A stretch of DNA of 64,000 nucleotides from Rhyacichthys aspro (lineage: Eukaryota; Chordata; Actinopteri; Gobiiformes; Rhyacichthyidae): contig CM072161.1 of NCBI GenBank assembly GCA_036850595.1, positions 7,957,905 through 8,021,904 on the forward strand, written 5' to 3'. A program made the position numbers and the translations under genes. The notes beneath the pieces were generated by a model that did no database searches, was not told the DNA's origin, and saw only the letters and a program-made list of their open reading frames with translations. Positions 31,525 through 44,194 of the stretch are shown here, piece by piece (positions within the stretch are counted from its first letter, which is position 1; each line of letters begins with the position of its first letter).

Positions 31525-32795
31525 CTGCTTAAACCGATCAAATAAGTCAACAAGATGAATAACAAAGGGATTTAGATGTAACCTAGGTAATAAACAGATA
31601 CCAGTTTATTCTTCTGTTGACATATTTCTGTCTTTGTATCCAGAGTGAACGATTTATATTGGAGTATCTTCTAAATGATAAGTTAGAAACAACATTATAG
31701 TAGGACACTCGTTTTCCCAGTTGAGGCATTTAAGGTAAAGCGGAGTTAAACGTTTGTTTCCCCAGTGTCCTCTTTTGGTTGGTAGTGTTGTATTGCTGTT
31801 GACAATTTTGTATTTAGGTCAGTGTGGCCCCCTCAGGGTCTGACAAACCACTTTCTCCCTGAGTCCCTGTGATTGACACATTCCCTTATTGCAAATGAAG
31901 TCCAGCTCCTCCAGTTTTAAATTCTTGATGAGTAATATGTTATAAAATACAAACGCTGCTGTGGCTGCCTTCTCATTTAGGCATCTCTGAATACTATTTA
32001 GTTCAAAATAAAGTCATAAAAATCTATATGTATGAGGAATATGTATCCCATGTGTGCTAATCTCATCACTTTGTGTGCTAGTGCAAACAGACAGATGTCC
32101 CCCCGTGGCTCTTGAGGGTCTTGTTTTGCTTGGACTGCAGCATCACGTGACCCATGCAGCAGAAATGGCTACCTGTTGTCCTCGCACGTCCTCGCCAACG
32201 CTAGACAGTGGGGTAATAATCAGCGGGCCGGCAAAAACCTGAATTACCAGGACAGCCTCTAAGAACATAATGCCTGTCTTAGACACTGGGCATCTGGTGG
32301 CATTTCCTCGCGATATGCTGGATGCAGGGGGGAGGGAGTGGAGGGGAGGTAAAGCCAGTGAGGGGAGGGGACGGAGGGAGGGAGCTTCTGACTGGGATTA
32401 AGAGAAGACGAAGACGAAGGGGGTGGAGTGAAGGAGAGGAGATAGCCTGACTGACCACATGCTCCATCTGTAAAGAGCTTTTCTTGTGCGCTGGCCCTCT
32501 GCCCTGGACAGGCAGTCCGGGTCAGAGCCAGAGCCCCCGCTGAGTGAAGCCCACGCTGTAGGATCTGCAGGGCGCTCTCTAAGATTCACTGCCTTGACCA
32601 TGTAGTAGTTTTACAGAGCTATTCTGGTCCTTTAGATCATCTGGTAAGTGAGAAAAACGTACAGACACTGGGGCTAACATGCAGAAACCACCATTTGATC
32701 TTGAAACCATTGGTCTACTGTAAGGTGCATTTGTACAAAATAGTATACATCACTCAAAAGTATGTTAGGCTTAGATAAACCTTTTGGATCCACCA
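31525..32795. other. Intergenic with a GC/GA-rich patch and a consensus splice donor
   Basis: About 32040-32640 is notably GC- and GA-rich. It ends ATCATCTG/GTAAGTGAG, a near-perfect donor at 32644. This might be an alternative 5' noncoding exon (of dscam, 11.5 kb downstream) or a long noncoding RNA. There is no coding evidence. Confidence 0.3.
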
Positions 32796-33130
32796 CAGGA
32801 GTTGGTCCTTTTTTTCCCTTCGACTTTTCCCTTCAAGGATCGCCACAGAGAATCATCAGCCTCCATCTAGCCATATTCCCTGCATTCTCTTTCTCTATCA
32901 CACCTTCCTCCTCTCATTCTTCAACCAACAGTTTCCATCAGTGGGTCAACCGCACTGATGTCAGTTGTTGTTAACCCGCACCGACCGATCCGGGATGGAA
33001 GTCCGGGATGTTAGTGATTGGAGTGAAAGTTTTACGTCGGATGCCATTCCAGACACAGCCCTCTGTATTAATCCGGGATTGGGACTGGCACCAAAAGTAC
33101 ACTGGCTTGTGACTTCCTGTGGCTAGATTC
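32796..33130. repeat. Degenerate interspersed repeat
   Basis: Contains TTCAAGGATCGCCACAGAGAAT, a 'tttacgtcggatgccattccagac' type run and GGGACTGGCACCAAAAGTACAC, words of a repeat that is very widespread in fish genomes. The class is not assigned. Confidence 0.55.
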
Positions 33131-35700
33131 ACCACAGAAATTTCTGAGTCGAATATTATAAAATGATGTAGAAGGTATTATAATTAAAGCTCATAGAATG
33201 CTTTAAGGAACTGTATTTACATTTTTAAGTTAAATTAGTCTCTGGTGTTGTTCATAAACAACTACAAAGTTAAAAGGAGGAGTGTGAGACGTGGAATTGC
33301 AGTCTGCACTAATGCCACCAGATGTTGCCAAAAAGGCCAAAGACACTCCACACATTGAGAAAAACTGTGAAATACTACCAGTGGATAAAGATTTCACCAA
33401 TATATATCAATGTAAACCTGGGCCGAGTTTGTTCCCCCACAATTCCTAGTATGGAATTGCTCTGATTCTATGCAAACACAAAAGAAGATAGTTTAGGAGT
33501 GCTTTTTAAGGCAAGGTCAGACAAGTTGAAATCACTGAATGCGCTAATGCTAAGCTCAATCTTCTGTCTTCTTGGTTTAACCTCAGTGCCTTATTAAAAA
33601 CAGTTAGTGAAGCTCATAATTCATTAATGTATACACGTATTAAAGCCGGGCGGCCTTAATTGACCCAAATGTGCACTTTTCTGACTCTAGTGACGTGTCA
33701 GCAGCACATTACATGACACACCACATTTTCACCTCCGCCGGCTTCCTCCTGAGTGTTTATGACAGGACACGGCTAATTAGATAGTTGTGAGATTGCAACA
33801 TAAAACCTGACCAGAATGGGGCTTTTGTGAAAACATGGGCGAGTCGCTGTCTGGGGATTAATTAGTTCTCCCATTCTCTTTCTTCCACTGTCTCTTGAAA
33901 TTACCGCAGACTGCATCGTTTCATTCCCATCCCCCTCTTTTCCCACCCTCCACAACTCTGCCGAAAGCGCCCGGAGAGTACAACATTGGACGCAAGGTGA
34001 CTTCCAACTCCTGACAGGCTGTGTGTCGGGTAAACGTCGAAGATGCCCCAGGGCAGAGTGCCAGCATCGGGGCCATATGGGAGCCCCGGTGTGTACCTGC
34101 CACCGCCTTTCGCCCAGTGCCAGTCCCCTGACACTCCTTGGTGCCATCTGTGGCGACCTGCCCCGAGCTGTCGACAGTTCAAGAGCGCTTTGTGGCGTTG
34201 ACTGCCTGCGCGGATCGGCCGACAACGCAGCTGTGCAGATGTTGTCATGGGGGGTAAGGATGGTGGCGACAGAAAGGCTAACATCTGTGCTCCTGCGGGA
34301 ACGACAAAGCAGCATTTAAGAGGAACGCTAGTCACTGTGATACTGTCAGTCTGCAGTACACTCAGTGTTTAAAGAGGCTGTGTGAAGTTTCAGCATTCAC
34401 AAAGCAACTGTGATCAATCAGTCTCTTTTATGTCTATGGAAGGTTTGATTGTGATCACTATAGAGCTGCAAAGTGTACAACAAAAGTAGTATTTTTAATG
34501 TGTGTCAAAGTTAGGACTAGTGAAAGCAAGATCGTAACTTAACTTTTATGCAAATCAAATGTCTGAGATGATGTTCATTATGTTGTTTTCCTAATTGTTG
34601 TGATGGCTTTCTGATTTCCATTGTAGGAAGAAAGGAGACGGAGACCACAATGTGATATTTTCAAGTTTAGTGACAGCGGTCTTGATCGTCTTCTGTACAA
34701 CGTGCCATGACAGAAACAGAAAAAGGTACCTGGGCACACAACCTCTTGTAATATTCCAGTTATGTCATAGACCATGCAAGTAAGGCAACAAATAATGTAG
34801 GGAATATTGTCTTTACATGTAAGGATATATGTTCAGGGTAAGTCTGAGTACATACTGAGAAAAACCGAGAAGGCACTGTGATATATGAGAACATGAAACA
34901 TACCCAACAAACCTTTGAGTTGCTTGAATGACTAAAACTGGACAAAATGAGCTAATCTCATTTGCCTTATACTTACCTTTATGATGTGAACATATTGTAA
35001 ACCCATAATACAGTTTTTTTTTCAGTAAACCTTTTAAGGTGTACTGTAAAAGTAAATCTAGTTTGGAATGTTTCAACAGGATTTTATGAGTATCACTGTA
35101 GCACAGGCCCTTTTACAAATGACGACATCAAAATCATAAATACTCAACAGAGTAGTATTTACCTTTTATTAATATAAGAAAGTTGCACCTATGTGTTGAA
35201 CAGCTGAATCCCATTTTTGGTGGCTAATGCTCTTTTGTACCTTATCATATTGTTTATAACATACTCCATATCTTATCATACTCCATATAGGCTGTTATGG
35301 CAGTATTATTATAAATAGATAAGTAAGTACAGTCGATAACAATATTACGTATTCCCAGCCACATATACTCCTACACGCAGCGTAACAGTTCAAATTCCAT
35401 AAATATGTTTTGAGGATTAAACCCAGATTAAGACACTGTAAAGTAAAGAGATTTAAATAAATCACTAGATTACAGGACTAACATTAATCCCAATATGACA
35501 TTATTTCCATCTCTTTCGTTGCCTGTGTTATTATTATATCATAATACAATCCTTCAGGAAAAGTAACCCTGGTGGTATCCTCGCTTTCCCTCTGCAGCTT
35601 TCTGTCACTGACTGTTCTCCCCCACTCACTGTCTTCATGCTGCTTGATGCAGTCTGTGGCATGTGTCAGGTATAGCCCTTCATTACCACCCCGCTGCTTT
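33131..35700. other. Intergenic with a GC-rich patch at about 33.64-34.33 kb
   Basis: Long open frames exist on both strands across 33773-34335, but they overlap in several frames with arginine/serine/proline-rich nonsense, as GC-rich sequence produces by chance. The patch has no obvious repeat character. With its TTAATTGACC and GGCTAATTAG homeodomain-type words it may be a conserved regulatory element. Confidence 0.35.
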
Positions 35701-35718
35701 CTCTCACACACATGCACT

Positions 35719-35780
35719 CACACACACACACACACACAGGAACAATACACTGACAGTGTGTGTGTTAGAGAGAGAGAGAG
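35719..35780. repeat. (CA)n and (GA)n microsatellites
   Basis: CA dinucleotides at about 35719-35738 and GA dinucleotides at about 35767-35780, separated by a short unique stretch. Confidence 0.85.
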
Positions 35781-38395
35781 GAAGAGGCAGAGAGAGCACA
35801 GCCGAGCAGGGAGAATGAATAAAAGGACTTCATACATTTTTATGACCGCACCGATAAGGTCAGCCATGTGCTGTGGTTACTAAGCAACGCTGCCCATGTT
35901 GGACAGTTACAGACCAGAAGAGTCAAACTCAAGATGTTTACTATATTGCCTGCTGACTGATACTTCCCACATGTCTCTAATCATGCAACATTTACAAAAT
36001 ATAATGAAGCAAAATAGAACATTGTAGCATATCAGTGTAATAAGGGTGTGTGATATTTAAGCTTGTTTAAAAAGTGGATGGTGGATTTGCTTTTGACTGC
36101 AACATTAGTCTGCAATGTACAAAGAAAATGGGCCTATGGTGGTGCTGTAAGGTATATCTTTGACACTGTACTGAAGTTGGTTTCATTTCTGGTAGATTAG
36201 AGTGAGATAAAAATTAAAAACATGCAAATTACAGTGATGTAGAGTGACAAAACATAGCCATATCATTGTTTTTATTGTTTTTTGATTAACTGGGATCCTC
36301 ACAGGCTAAGTCATAACCTTAAACCCTTCACCCATAAGAAAACTTTGAGGCTGTTAGTTTTGTTTATGTGCACGCAAGTGTTATGGCAGCTCTTTCTCTT
36401 GTTAGAAATGTTCTGTCATTTTGGATCTAAACTCACACAAGGGTAGTAGAACATCGAGCCTCCAGTTGATGTTGTGTTTCAGTTTTCATTCAGGTTTCCA
36501 TCATGATCATATCTGATTGGCTGCGTGATGGTGGGTTCCAATTAAGAGCCTATTCAAAAATGCTGTTTGCCACCACACTATTGTCAGTGCATTGCATTTT
36601 TTCCAAGGTTGGTCGTTCCTGCTGACAAGTGTTAAACAGGAACGTGCAGGAAATTGCGATTGATTGATTGAATCTCTTGTGTGGGCTGTCCACTAGTGAT
36701 AAGGTCTGTCTAATGAAGTTTTGACCAGCACTACAGCAGGCTTTTATATAACACTTACATGTGAACTGTTATATTGGTATAGCCTTCCTGTTAATGCTCA
36801 AATATTGGAGTAAAAGCAATTTTGATTTGATGATAATGTGCAATATATGGAATTTGGATTATGTAGTCGTTTTTGTAAATCCAGCTACAGTATGTATTGC
36901 TGGTTATCATTCCAAACTCTATGTCCAGGTGCTGTAAAAGGGAAGAATTACCTTTGGATGACCCTGCTGTCCACTCAGTTAGGACTAAGAGCGCCTTGAG
37001 CCATGAGATGCAAAGTGGTCAATGAGTGGAATCAATGTATGGATCAGCTAAGGTGGGCCATCAAGGGGCTCGGCTCTGTCCACTCAATTGGACGCTAGCT
37101 TATGAGGCAAGGTGATTATGGAGGCCAGCAAGGGAAAATTAGTGTTTTTCAGCCTTGTTAAGCAGGGCTGTAGCAGGCAGTCAGTTAGTTGCTTACTTAC
37201 TGAAAAAAATAACAATGAGACACATGCATAGGGAGTAAGTAACGCCTTGTAGTGCACAACAGTCTGTCCTGCTGTATTCTTGAAAGAACCTAAAGATGCA
37301 TTAACTGAAATGTGTTGTTCAATTCAGGATGTCACTTTCTTTCCAATAGAGAGCTCAAATACACTTTATCGGATTGTGTAACGTGGCAAACGCACGGTGA
37401 TGTATGAGCAGTTAAAAGACGTCCGTTGGTGTATTGTCCCCTTCATTTTTGTTGCTCCGGAGACCCGCCGTATGTTCTTTAGGTGGAAAAGCTTATGGCA
37501 TGGCTTTCGTTTTCGCGCAGACACAGCACTTTCCCCTCCTCTAATGGCAGGGAATTACTCTCAAAGGGAACACGCTTTCTCCATTTCTTTATTCAGCAGA
37601 CATGTCGACTCATTAAACTTGAATTGTGACTCGGTCTCACGCTCCGCTCGGAATTTATGGGCAGGGAGAGGGATTCACAGATGATCTAATAAAATGAAGG
37701 GGGGTCTCAGGATGTACGTTCGACTACTGTTTCTCCATTTCTACCTCATAACACGTGTTGAATTATTCAGCGGTCTGACCCAGGCAGCGGGGCACTCTTG
37801 TCCTTACGCAGATCCAGATGAAGCTGGCATCGCTGGTCATCTTTAAGACATTATCAAATATATATTTATTGGCTTGTTTGAATATAATCAAAGTTAATGT
37901 TGTTAATGAGAGCCATAAAAGTTACCCCTGGGGAATGTGGTGCTTTGTTATTAAGATGAATGGATAGTATTCCCCGCAGTATACGCAGCTCTTTCCTCAA
38001 GCCTTATGCAAATAGTACATTTAAATGAGCTGCTTGGCACTCGAAATGTACTGTAGGATCGTAAAGAGATCGGCACTCGTAAACCGGTGTAACAATTAAA
38101 AAACGTGTAACTTCAAGTTGAGAACATGAATTGATAAAAGCCCTCCTTCATAGCTCATATAGTTTCAGTTGAAATAAAACTAGTAGTAGTGAATGCATTT
38201 AAGCTTCTTGAACTTACTTTTTTTTCCTACTGTTTGTACATCGGCTCTTGTTTCTGGTTGAGTAAATGGCTCTTTGAATTGACTTGAGTAAATAAATTGG
38301 CTCTGAAAATTTTTAGGCCTGCATATGTCAATGGAATTTAAAGAGTCTTGAAGTTCACCGCTCTAAGTCCTGATCCATTATTTAGTAGACTGTAA
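35781..38395. other. Intergenic, part possibly regulatory
   Basis: No gene recognised. About 37380-37760 and 37900-38060 look non-repetitive, CpG-containing and GC-balanced. They are candidates for conserved noncoding elements upstream of dscam, to be settled only by alignment. Confidence 0.3.
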
Positions 38396-38397
38396 AG

Positions 38398-38799
38398 CAG
38401 AGGTGTCATACTCAAATTGGTGAGGGGCCATGATAGTTAATAAGAATCCTTTCAGGGGCCGCAGATGGTGATTTGTGGAAAGCTTTTATAACATTTTGAA
38501 TGTAAGGTTTCATCTTCATCTACAAAACTTTAACATGAATTTACTCCATTTAAGGAAATTGGTTTTAGTTGGATTTGAACAGGTTTTACTTGGATTTGAA
38601 TAGGTTGGATTTGAGAAGATTATATATATCTTAGTAAGATTTCATTAAGAAATAAAATTAATCAGATTCAAGTCCATCTAAAACCTGTTCTAATCCTAAA
38701 ACCTAGTGCCAAAAATATCATCTACTAAAGGCCTTAGAGGGCCACATAAAACATTGGAAAGGGCCGCATTTGGCCCCCAGGCCTTGAGTTTGACGTGTG
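38398..38799. mobile_element. Decayed hAT-like nonautonomous transposon
   Basis: The left end reads CAGAGGTGTCATACTCAAAT. The right end reads GGCCTTGAGTTTGACGTGTG, which on the other strand gives a matching CACGTCAAACTCAAGGCC. GGGGCC/GGCCGC-type blocks lie just inside both ends, as in hAT-type elements common in fish. No transposase frame. The target duplication is not clear. Confidence 0.6.
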
Positions 38800-38800
38800 T

Positions 38801-38841
38801 TTGTTGTTGTGTGTTATAATAATAATAACACACAACAACAA
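38801..38841. repeat. Perfect 17-bp inverted repeat with 7-base loop
   Basis: TTGTTGTTGTGTGTTAT at 38801-38817 is exactly complementary to ATAACACACAACAACAA at 38825-38841. It directly abuts the right end of the hAT-like element. Confidence 0.95.
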
Positions 38842-39440
38842 GCTGCTTACACTGGTCATGTGTATTTTTGTGTTTGAGGTTTTCTAGTAAAGTTGAACAC
38901 TGATGATTTTAGCATGTTTTAGTTATTTTTTTTTTAAGTCAGATGACAAAGTTGTGTATTACGATGATTTAAGAAGTGACTAAACTCTCCTGTGTACTGA
39001 TGTGAATGAGGCTGAATGAGACTATTAGCATAAACAGTAGGAGTATGAGAACATGCTTCCCTCACTTACATATAATTTAGGCCAACATTTTTATCGCACG
39101 TTGTAACAGGAATTATCGTGAAAAATCGAGACATTAAAGACATCCTGTAGGCTTTATTATCAAGGATTTTAATGGATGAGAAGGATCAGCACTGACCGTC
39201 AGCTTTGTCCAATCACATGCTCCTATACAAGGTGGTCTGGCTACATCTATTTACTCAGATACAGCACAAAAAACTTCACAGGAAGTTTAACAAGGTGGAG
39301 ATATTTGTGGGATTGCATTGGTGTTACGAAGTTCAAGGTTAGCGCTAAAGTTTCGATTGATTGATTTGCAGTATTTAGGTAATGGAATTTTGGGGGTAAT
39401 GCTGCTTTAAATGTTTGTTATGTTGGAGTTCTTTCATATT
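38842..39440. other. Intergenic, nothing recognised
   Basis: AT-rich, short open frames only. Confidence 0.4.
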
Positions 39441-39690
39441 CTACTGCTTATCTTGCCTATATGGATCTTGAAGGACTGGAGTGTATCCCAGCTGTGTGCA
39501 TTTGGCATGAGGCGAGGTAAACAATGGACAATCACCTGTTAATCGCAGGGTTAACACATAGAGACTTACATATATATTTGCACTTCCGTTCATTCACTAA
39601 GGCCAATTTAGATGCACCAGTAGAAGAACACAGCAAGATTGGGTATCTTGCTGGAGGGCAGGAGTGCTAACTGCTTTGAGCATTTTTTTT
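39440..39690 (-). repeat. Degenerate copy of the fish repeat whose relative lies at 1-214
   Basis: GGACTGGAGTGTATCCCAGCT, a later GCCAATTTAGATGCACCAG and GGAGTGCTAACTGCTTTGAG match the general pattern of this repeat family in order. It is more decayed than the copy at the left edge, with the B-box region barely visible. Confidence 0.45.
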
Positions 39691-41430
39691 TTCCTTTTTA
39701 TAGTTTGACAAATGCAAGGTGTATTTACCTTTTACTCATATTGTGGCGGGGTGCTCATTGGCAGATGTTTTCAATCTATTTCTTTAACACCTATCAATTT
39801 GATCTCCATATGAGCTTAACTCATTCATATCAAAAGGCAGTTGTCATAAACGCTCACAAAGGTTTACCGTTAAATAACAGAAGGCTTTAAGAGGATAACG
39901 TTTGATGTGATCATAACCCCGTGACATATCATGACGTTAAAGCAGGGATTAGAGGAAGAGGGATTTAGCTCTTTTTGACCATACAGCCAGTGGTTTTAAT
40001 CCAATCTGTGTAGCCAAACAGTACATGGATAAATAACGTAGCATATGGTTAACGGGGCAAGACAATAAGACGTTTGTTTAGGGATTGTTTTCATTTCATA
40101 CGTAGATGTTTTTGTGCAAAGTAGATCTAATGAGTGGCTATGTGTTTTGCAGCCAAAGTAGGTAACTGACATATTTTGGGAGCACCTGCAAGTGAAGCAA
40201 AGTGTGTACAGTGTAGGGTTTCTAATAATAATCCATTTGCAAAGGGTAGTGGGGCGTTGAGAGGCTGTGGACCAGTGGGGTACAGGTAAAAGAGAGATAA
40301 GTGGAATGACAATACATGAGAAAAAACAACATCCGACACTGTAGGCTGGCACAAGAAGATTAGGCAAATTCGAAACAACACACTTTGTTTACTCCCTGTG
40401 AGGAATAACTTGTGTTTCCCTGTCTGCCATCTTGGTCGGGCCGCGTGGAATGCAGTGGTAATGATGTGTTTTATTTTAGGCTGCCTCGGTGGTGGGAGTG
40501 TGTGCCGGGGCCAGACAGGCGCTGACAGGTTCCCGTATTCGGTGCAGTGCATGTTCATGTGGCGGGTCTGATGTGGATGATAAGCCTAAGAGACAGACAG
40601 TGTATCCGGGCGCACCGCTAAAGCCTGCCTTCGCCTACAGTCTCAGCATAAATGGGCCATTCCAAACTGGAAGCGTCACAGCGCGTGTCACTGCACTTAG
40701 ACTATTGTGTCAGGTTTTTGGAGGAAACCGGCTCCAAACTTAACGTAGTGTAAAATGCAAATGTGACTTTTCGGTTTATAACATCTGAGTCATAGCCTGG
40801 ATGTTCTGCTGGCTTTACATTTCTGTTCTGTACTGTTTTAAATGTGTTTTGGATTGACTTGACATAGTTTCAAACAAAATATAAATGCATTTCTTACACT
40901 GTTACTAGAGAGAAAAAAGTGGACTGAAGACAGATGATGTCTTTACGAAGTCCATCTCTTCGAAATCTTCTTTTAGGTCTCCGTTACTCAGTATTTCGAT
41001 GCCATTCAGCGTCTTGTTACCGCCTTGTTACCCTGCTGACCTGGATTTGCACCCATTAAAGAAGTCAGTGTATAATTGCTCTGCTGTACACTCACATGTT
41101 GCATCTTATTGTGTAACTACTTTATGGATGATTTGCAGAAAGTTGCATTTATTTGGCGAGGTTTGTGTTCTTACATCTTCGAGGAGTTATTTGGCCTTTT
41201 TCAAAATCAAAGCTAACCAGCTAAATATCAAGAAATTACATCAAACCAAAGTTCTGAGCTTACTTTAAAAGTCTGCTCTGAGTTCAGCTTAGGCCATGTC
41301 CTCTCCAGTATGAACCCATGTTTCTCAATGTATTTCTTTTTTGCACTGTTTCACTGTATGAGCAGACATATCCAGCTCCGGAATAGACTCTTTATCTGTA
41401 TTTTCGGAAGCCATTTATTCAATGTTGATA
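39691..41430. other. Intergenic, nothing definite
   Basis: About 40.13-40.74 kb is GC-balanced and non-repetitive and could be regulatory. No coding exon can be supported. Confidence 0.3.
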
Positions 41431-41439
41431 ACCACTGTA

Positions 41440-42115
41440 GATCAATTAGCCACTAACCAATATCCAAAGCTTCACATTCACACAATCTGATAGTAAAGCC
41501 AACAGAGCGCCTTTTAACAGATTGTTCATATTACAATATACACCGTAAGGCTTAACATCATGAACACCTGCCCAATATTGTGTTGGTCTAAAACAGTCCT
41601 GACCCGTCGAGACATGGACTTCAATAGACCCCTGAAGGTGTGCTGTGGTATCTGGCACCGAGATGTCAGCAGCAGATCCTTGAAGTCCTGTAAGTTGTGA
41701 GTTGGGGTCTCCATGGATCAGCCATCCCATAGACGCTCCATTGGATTGAGATCAACACCTCAAACTCAGACCAGGACACCTTCTTTCATTGCTCCATGGT
41801 CCAGTTCTGATGCACGGGGGTCTGCATGGGCACCCTGACCGGGCCCATACACAACAAACTGTGATCCACTGTGTGTACGGACACCTTTGTATCCGAACCA
41901 GCATTAACTTTTTCAGCAATTTGAACAAAAGTAGCTCATCTGTTGGAGCAGACCACACGGGGCTTCACTCCCCACAAGAGCTCAAGTTTGGGAGATACTC
42001 TGACCCAGTCGTCTAATCATCACAATTTTGTCAAACTTGCTCAAATCCTTACGCTTGCTTACGCATCAACTTTGAGGACAAAATGTTCACCTGCTGCCTG
42101 ATCGGTGAATACTAT
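41440..42115 (-). mobile_element. Internally deleted Tc1/mariner-like transposon
   Basis: On the minus strand, from about 42110, the sequence follows a Tc1-like transposase: an N-terminal helix-turn-helix part (about 42060-41960), a middle part around 41940-41770, then a jump at about 41745-41765 to the C-terminal part (41740-41540). Hundreds of bases usual in between are missing, and stops and frameshifts break what is left, so it cannot encode an active enzyme. Two related segments (about 41355-41430 and 42355-42420) bracket it as direct repeats. Confidence 0.65.
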
Positions 42116-43150
42116 TAGGAAAATCCCATACCCTCTTTGTAATTTCAACATTTCTTTTGAAAAATATGTCATCATTGGAGACAATACTTTACTGCAACAG
42201 TGTGTTCCTCCAATGTAGTCTTTTCATTTCACTGCAACTGACTACCATTAAATAACAACAGGACTCATTACTTGATGATGTTGCAGCACATTTTTACAGT
42301 GAAATTCTAATACGTTACATCCAAGTCTAAAGCTGACTAAAGCCCTGTTTCTCTTTCTAAGCAGACATAGCCAGTGGTGGAATACACTTTCTCAGCAGTC
42401 ATTGATTCAATGTTGACAAGAGCTGCAGACCAATGGGGGAGTCCCTAACTCGATACCTTCTTTTATAAAAGAATGTGATTGGCCAAAGCTTGCCAGTTGA
42501 ACAATCTTATCTATTAAGACCCTTAGATGTCTTAAGGTCTTGTAGAGTTTCATTGAACACGTTCTAAACCCATTATGTGACCAGTCCATTGCTAACCCTT
42601 TTCCAAATATGGTCGTCACTATGTACGGGTGACATCACAGCCCACTGTTCCTCTACTATCTATGATTGAGAATGAAGGTGAACTCCTGGGGGAGGGGGGT
42701 GGGAGCTTGTTGATGTCTGACACCACCAGCGTTTGATGCCCCCTGGTGCTCCGGAGGGGGTGCGGTCGCTGCTTTTATTTGTCAAGGTCAATTAATGAAT
42801 ACAAGGCTAATACATGCCAGGACCCCCCCTCCCCTCCTCTTCTTCTCGCCTCCTCCCCAAAACCAAAACTGCCCCTGGGGACTCATAAATTATCCAAGAA
42901 TTCAAAGACAGGATTTGATGTCCTCCAATTAAGACAATTTAGCATTTTTGTTCGCCCTCCTTTTTTCCACTCCTCCTCTCATAACATACCTACATAGGGT
43001 CTCCAGTCAGGTCAGGCATGGCACCCCCCCCACCCTCACCCCTATCCCACAACTCATCACTTCATCACCTGCCTCTCCATCCATTAACGTCCACTTTTAT
43101 CTGAGTGGACGCTAAAACAAAAGATTTTTATTTTTTTTATTTTTTTTTAT
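42116..43150. promoter_or_regulatory. Upstream region of dscam, possible distal promoter
   Basis: GCCCCCTGGTG at 42738-42748 resembles the CTCF core. Around it, 42690-43000 is non-repetitive and pyrimidine-rich with TCAATTAATGAATAC and CTCATAAATTATCC. Functional role inferred only from position and composition. Confidence 0.3.
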
Positions 43151-43199
43151 GTCTCAGCTGTAAACCCCCTTCCTCCTTCTGCCCCCCTCACCCTGCTGC

Positions 43200-44194
43200 A
43201 CCTTTAAGGCAAGGGAGAGAGGGAGATAGATAGAGGGAGAGAGAGGGAGGGGGTGAGGAAGGGAGGGGGTGAGAAGGAGCGACGGCTGCAGAGCAGAGGA
43301 GGAGAAAGAAGCAGGTCTTTTCTGTTCCGCGAGCGAGGCAGGGCAGGTTCTCAGCGCAGGCAGCAGGGAGGCAGTGCGGTGCGGTGCGCAGTCTGGTGTA
43401 TGTATGTGTGCGCGCGGCTGCAGTCGGCGGGGAAGATGCGTGTGCTTGTTGCTCGCCGGACGGAGAGAGGCGACGGCGAACAGAGAATGACTTCCCAACG
43501 CAGCTAACAATCAACTCCAGAGAGAAAACTATCAAAAAAGAAATCCAACTTTTTTCCGCACGCTTTTTACGCAAACCTGGCATGACTCTTTTACGCGCGT
43601 CTCTTTTGTTTATTTCTTCTTTTTTGCTTTGATTGTGGAGTTGGCTGCGCGCACAGGCCGGTTTGTCCTATGCGTGTGACTCAGCAGCAGCAGAAGAAAA
43701 CGCCGAACCGCAACGGCAGAAGCAGACGCAAGAGCAGCAGCAGCAGCTCACCTGGACCGAAGCGCACCGTGCCACGCTCCCTCATGTTCCACGACGCGGG
43801 GGGACGCATGCACTGAGGCCCGGTGCGCTGCGGTCACTCCGCCAAAAAACCTGGAGCGTATCCACTGCACGCTGCACAGGGAGACAATCACAGCAGCGGC
43901 GGCGGCAGCAGCAGCAGCGGCGAGGGACGGAGAAAAACCCGAGCAAACCTCCTCCTCTTGTTCTTCATCTTCTTCTGGTTGGATTGAGAGAGAGAGAAGG
44001 AAGGGAAGGAGAGAGGGTTGTATTCACAAGCTCTCCTTTCTTTCTGTCTTTCTTTCTTTCATTTTTTGACTTGTTGAGAGAAAATATTTTAAAGGAAAGG
44101 AAACGAACAGGACAAGAAGAAGGGGAAATATAAAGATAGTGCGGGAGAGAAGAAGAGAAAAAGCATCATCATTGGATTTTGAACGGAGCGGGGC
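43200..44194 (+). promoter_or_regulatory. dscam: dscam promoter and 5' untranslated region
   Basis: A GA-rich block (43210-43300) leads into a CpG-rich stretch (about 43320-43950) with CAG/CGG runs, then a TTTC-rich block (44025-44065) just before the dscam start codon at 44195. This fits a long GC-rich leader. A frame of 166 codons (43633-44133) lies wholly inside it and ends 61 bases before the start codon. Confidence 0.6.

Noticed and set aside
33773..34335. Overlapping minus-strand open frames of 180 and 144 codons, with a 98-codon frame opposite
   Set aside because: All three frames are open because the patch is GC-rich. They lack domains, signal peptide or splice context, and the residue mix is what chance gives in such DNA.
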